A stretch of DNA of 64,000 nucleotides, taken from assembly GCA_037074615.1 (NCBI GenBank), contig CM073538.1, forward strand, positions 21,849,068-21,913,067, read 5' to 3'. Below, piece after piece: positions 59,539-64,000 of this stretch. Both the position numbers and the translations under genes were made by a program. The notes below the pieces were generated by a model. That model was not told the DNA's origin. It saw only the letters and a list, made by a program, of their open reading frames with translations, and made no database searches. The first letter of the stretch is position 1, and each line of letters starts with the position of its first letter. The stretch comes from Leucaena leucocephala (taxonomy: Eukaryota > Streptophyta > Magnoliopsida > Fabales > Fabaceae).

Positions 59539-62500
59539 ATGGCAGCTTCAGCCGGGACTTGGGGAGTCATAATATTGGCAAATAAGTTTAATCTCAGTTG
59601 CCCCAAAAACAAGACGTCGTCGAGGCTCAGCCCGGCTTCGGAGATTGGCTTCGCCTCTTCCCAATTGATTGGATTCAAATTCTCGCACCCCCATTCACCA
59701 AAATTTTCTGCTGCGCCATTGCTATCTGCTTCACAACCTGTTGCTTGTAATTTCTTCTCTCTCTCTCTCTTTTTCATTATACTTTCAAAACTTTGCTACT
59801 TTTATTCTGGATTTGATGGAATTATAGGATTATTCGACGCTTAGCTGGTTATTGAAAATGCTTCAAGTGAATGAAATTGAATTTGTTTCATGTTAGACGA
59901 CTTTACCTGCAGAAACCAATCAATAGCTAATTGCTTCCTTCCTGTCTTGTCTTCTTTTAGTATGTATTGTGTCCAGAGGAGCACAGACCGCAAAAGAAGA
60001 TATCCTTAATTTCTTATCATTGTTTTTCAAATATGTTTTTTTATTTCTTTTATTCTTATACAATCCTACTCATCTTCTCTCAACTTCTCATCTTTGGTCG
60101 GATTATATTTGAATGGTTCATAATTAATATTTTATAACATAATTTTTTCTATTTTTTAACCACAATTATATACTATTTAGATTAAATTTCAGTAACTTGG
60201 ATTTAATTAGATATCTATTATATTTGATATTTTAATAATAACTTCATAAAATATTTTATATCTTAATTATTTTCTTTTAAAATCTCAACTATTCAAACTT
60301 GATCTGATGGATGTAATAAGAAATCCAATAATTTCTTTTTCCCCTTGCTATGACTAATGAGTGAATGGAAGTAACCATTTGATTGTGTAAATATACAGTT
60401 TTAATTAATTCAGATTATAAGCGAAATTTAACTCATAATCTCTCATTTATTAAAAAAAAATCCCATACTACTATATCATAAAATCATTGGCTCCACTTCA
60501 TTTTTCACATGCAGTAATAAAAGCAGTTTTAACCAGGGATACAGAAACAAAAGTTCCCAAGAGCAGCGGGCTTCGTGGAAAATTGAATAAGGTTGTGCTA
60601 GCTTATAGTGGTGGCTTAGATTCATCAGTAATTGTCCCATGGCTAAGGTATATATATATGGTGCTTTCCTTCTTCTTCTTTTTTTACCTTTTTCTCCATA
60701 GCTAAACTTCCATTGCAAGTTTATTTATTATGTAATGTATGTCTGCGTAATATCATTTCATTGTTGTTATAATTCCTTTCTTTGGTTACCTCTAATTTAA
60801 TTTGCAGAGAGAATTATGGCTGTGATGTCGTTTGCTTCACAGCTGATGTTGGCCAGGTATGTTATACCTAATTGAGACTACTCTTGTTTTGTTGCTGGAC
60901 AAGATGCTCCAATGGAGTGTGCTACTGCACCTATATTATTCTACTCTTATCCTATTTTTAATATAAGAGTTAATTGATTTTTTTAATATATTTAAAAAAA
61001 TCAGTTAATTATGATCAAATACAATTTCTTAAGAAAAATACATATTATATATTTCTTAATTTACCTAAATTAATCAATTAGTTCTTATATTAAGAATCTC
61101 GATAGGGTTTTTTCCCTGTGTGCTTGATATTTTAATGCCAAAATCAATAGGGTGAAAAAGAATTTGAAGGTTTAGAAGAGAAGGCCAAAGCCAGTGGAGC
61201 CTGTGAGTTAGTGGTGAAGGATTTGAAGGAGGAATTTGTTCGGGATTATATATTTCCTTGCTTGCGTGCTGGTGCAATATATGAGAGGAAGTATCTTCTT
61301 GGAACTGCAATGGCTCGCCCTCTTATGGCAAAAGTATATATTTTAAAATATTTTTGCTACTGAGTTTGATATATCCAATGACCTCCTATAAGATAGAAAT
61401 AGATAATAGTATTAATTGTAATCACATTTCTTCAGCTATAATGGTTGGTAAGATTATAACCTCTGAACTTCTAATTTCAACCTAGTGCCTTTTTAAGTCA
61501 TAACTTTTTTGACCAAAGAAAAATAATAAAAATCATAAATCTAAGATGTCATGTCTCTCTAGCACGTGTTACTCAAAAGAGAGAAAGAACTTAACATGAT
61601 ATAAAAGTTTATTGTAGTTAATAAAGATAATATTAAAAATCGGCTAAATTTTATGACAAAATTAATAATTTTAACTGTTTTTATTAATACGTTCAAATTA
61701 GTTAGAAATAACTTATATCTGTGATCAAAAGAAGTAGTCATTTACGTAGAACCCACATGGCTATGTTTTTCTTTCCATTGGACAAGCGCTTTTAGTAATA
61801 GTAGAGAGAAGCAGAGGAACTTGGTCCTCATCTAAGATATACTTGTTTTATTATTGTATGCATATATTTGCTGATAGACCATGGTGGATGTTGCAAAAGA
61901 AGTTGGAGCAGATGGAGTGGCTCATGGTTGTACTGGGAAAGGAAATGATCAGGCATGTCTTAGAGAATTACTTCCATAGAATTACTTGTGCCTTTTCTTC
62001 TTCTTTTTTTGTCTTCTGAAAAAAGTTTGTACAACATATAGGTTCAATTTGAGGTCACATTCTTTGCTTTGAATTCCAAGCTGAGTGTTGTGGCTCCATG
62101 GAGAGAGTGGGACATTACAGGGAGAGAAGATGCTATTGACTATGCAGAGAAGCATAATGTGCCTGTTCATGTCACAAAGAAATCCATATACAGCCGAGAC
62201 AGAAACATCTGGCACCTTAGCCATGAGGTAAAGTTACAAATATTTTTCTTATCCATTTAAGCAAATTTATTGTAAGTGATTCTAAGGCATATTTATTTGA
62301 GTTCTGGGTGTTACTGTCATAAACTTCTTTATAGATCCTTTTAGTTTACTTTTGTTTTTAATTCATCTGTTTCTAAAAGGATGGAACAATGCTTTTTAAT
62401 TCATCTCTTTTTGCAATCTGTGACGCTGAAGGGTGATATATTGGAAGACCTAGCAAACGAGCCGAAAAAGGATATGTACATGATAACCGTGGATCCAGAG

Positions 62501-63672
62501 GATGCTCCAAATCAAGCAGAGTAAACATATCCTTATGCTCTTATTATGCTATCAAGCACCAAAACTTCATAGGGAAGAATGTTGTCCCTTTACATGACAC
62601 AAGTGGGAGAAGCTTCACCGGAAAAGAGGCTCCTTGGCATTAATACTGCTTAATAGTACCTTTTTAACTTCTTATTGTAGGTGCGCCACTTGGGAGTTGA
62701 ATGCCATGTAAGATGACACTTGCATGTCACCTACTCTTCGTTTTTGGTGGAGCTTTTCCCATTTGGCTAATTTCATCAATTCATATAAATTCTATCCAAT
62801 CAAAATATAATAACCATTACTCATCTAAAAAAATTCACGATTTCTTTTATTTTAAGAAAAATAAATATTTTAGTTGAAAAAAATGAAAACTCATATAAAC
62901 CAAATTAAAAGTTTTATTTTTTTCTTAAAAATAAAATATAAATTGTTTCAGACCATCCAATTAAAATTAAAATGCATTGAGTTGTATTTTAATTGATTAG
63001 AGTTTAAATAATGCATTCTCCTAAAATATGTAAATATCTCTCTTTTATGTAAAGTGACTACATTGCCCCTTTTGTGCTGAACGTGACACTTTCTAACACA
63101 TTGCACCTGTGTGTTGCAGATATGTGGAAATTGGAATCGAGTCAGGATTACCGGTTTCAGTTAATGGCAAGAGGCTTTCACCAGCTTCCTTACTCTCAGA
63201 AGTCAACGAAATCGGTGGAAGGCACGGTATTGGCCGGGCCGACATGATTGAAAACCGTCTTGTCGGAATGAAGGCTCGAGGAATTTATGAAACTCCTGGG
63301 GGAACCATACTTTTCACAGCAACACGTGAGTTAGAGTGTTTGACACTTGAGAGAGAAACAATGCAAGTCAAAGATTCATTAGCCTTGAAATATGCAGAGT
63401 TAGTATATGTGGGGAAGTGGTTTGACCCTCTGCGAGAATCCATTGATGCCTTCATGGAGAAGATCACAGCAAGCACAACAGGTTCTGTTACATTGAAGTT
63501 ATACAAGGGCTCTATTACTGTAACTGGCCGGAACAGCCCTTACAGCTTATACAGACAAGATATTTCATCTTTTGAGAATGATCCAATCTATGATCAAGCT
63601 CATGCTACTGGCTTTATACAGATTTATGGCCTTCCCACGAAGGTGAGAGCAATGCTTGAGCAGGGTATCTAA
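59539..63672 (+). CDS. Argininosuccinate synthase, plastid-targeted
   Basis: Joins citrulline and aspartate, using ATP, in the penultimate step of arginine synthesis. Exons: 59539-59746, 60515-60647, 60808-60856, 61151-61333, 61878-61952, 62042-62227, 62432-62520, 63120-63672. They total 492 codons (491 aa), close to the roughly 494 of Arabidopsis. Exon 1 encodes a Ser/Ala/Lys-rich leader, consistent with a plastid transit peptide. The ATP-binding P-loop is AYSGGLDSS. Other family blocks are FTADVGQGEKEFEG, AGAIYERKYLLGTAMARP, GCTGKGNDQV, REWDITGREDAI, KKSIYSRDRNIWHLSHEG and NRLVGMKARGIYETPGGT. The donor after 61952 is GC (CAG/GCATGT). Intron 3 contains a MITE-like repeat at about 60955-61100. 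The gene is preceded by three broken partial copies of itself. Confidence 0.95.
60955..61100. mobile_element. MITE-like AT-rich element in argininosuccinate synthase intron 3
   Basis: The segment starts TTTTTAATATAAGAGTTAAT and ends with the inverted wording ATTAGTTCTTATATTAAGAA, so the two ends form an imperfect inverted repeat. The wording matches the family at 27900-28090 and 63755-64000. Confidence 0.55.
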
Positions 63673-63699
63673 CACTTCCTTTTCTGCATTTTTGTGTAA

Positions 63700-64000
63700 T
63701 TTTTACTGAGAAATTCCACAAACTTCATTATACATATAATGCTTTTATATACTAACTCCGATTTTTAATATAAAAATTAGATAACTAATTTAGATAGATT
63801 AAATAAATTCGTTATGTTAGTTATATATTAAATAAATTAGTTATATTAGTTACTTATAACAATATGGTTTGATTTTTTTAAAATAATATATTTTCTAATG
63901 ACTATCTTGGCTAGAAACTAGTTAATAATCAATATGACACCTTAGAGAAAAAATTTATGCCTTCCGATCCTTAATATAAGATTTAGTTGACTTTTTTGAA
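63700..64000. mobile_element. AT-rich MITE-like repeats at the right edge
   Basis: After the argininosuccinate synthase 3'UTR, AT-rich sequence carries the recurrent family wording: CCGATTTTTAATATAAAAAT at about 63759, and GATCCTTAATATAAGA then AGTTGACTTTTTTG at the window end. The second element is cut by the edge. Confidence 0.45.

Noticed and set aside
1..64000. CRISPR array, operon, plasmid origin or phage genes
   Set aside because: No direct-repeat/spacer array or prokaryotic gene organisation is present. The window is plant nuclear DNA.

Overview
The window is nuclear DNA from a eudicot-type flowering plant. The genes carry many short AT-rich GT-AG introns, and the intergenic DNA is very AT-rich. 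The set includes plant-specific forms such as a plastid RNase J with a Myb/GT-1-like C-terminal domain, a CML38-type EF-hand protein, and an argininosuccinate synthase with a leader. I cannot name the species. Exon structures were built by hand from splice sites, reading frame and recall of the protein families; no database search was run.

Layout from left to right. 1-1.3 kb: 5' end of an eEF1B beta/delta gene on the minus strand, running off the left edge. 1.4-7.6 kb: AT-rich intergenic DNA. 7.7-18.1 kb: 27-exon FHA plus AAA-ATPase gene (+). 20.3-25.8 kb: 12-exon COG2 Golgi-tether gene (+). 25.8-29.9 kb: repeat-rich spacer with tRNA-derived SINE-like elements, a decayed 25S rDNA fragment and a degenerate minisatellite. 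29.9-32.3 kb: cytosolic GAPDH (+), with a small GAPDH fragment about 1.8 kb downstream. 35.7-36.1 kb: intronless EF-hand CML gene (-). 38.8-41.9 kb: 20S proteasome beta-5 subunit (-), with a tandem duplication and a transposon-like insert in one intron. 43.1-50.7 kb: 17-exon plastid RNase J (-). 51.6-58.4 kb: a graveyard of gene fragments in which pieces of a RID3/IPI3-type WD40 gene alternate with pieces of an argininosuccinate synthase gene, plus a TRIM/LTR-like remnant. 59.5-63.7 kb: the intact 8-exon argininosuccinate synthase gene (+).

The seven well-supported complete or partial genes are mostly housekeeping: translation elongation, glycolysis, proteasome, Golgi tethering, plastid RNA processing and arginine synthesis. 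They do not form a pathway or cluster. Telo-box-like motifs (AAACCCTA) lie near the starts of the eEF1B, GAPDH and proteasome genes, as expected for highly expressed genes.

I see no evidence of a new biological system. The most informative features are the alternating WD40/argininosuccinate-synthase fragment array, the transition-decayed rDNA insertion that covers the GTPase-associated centre, the intron-containing GAPDH fragment, and three GC-AG introns in three different genes.
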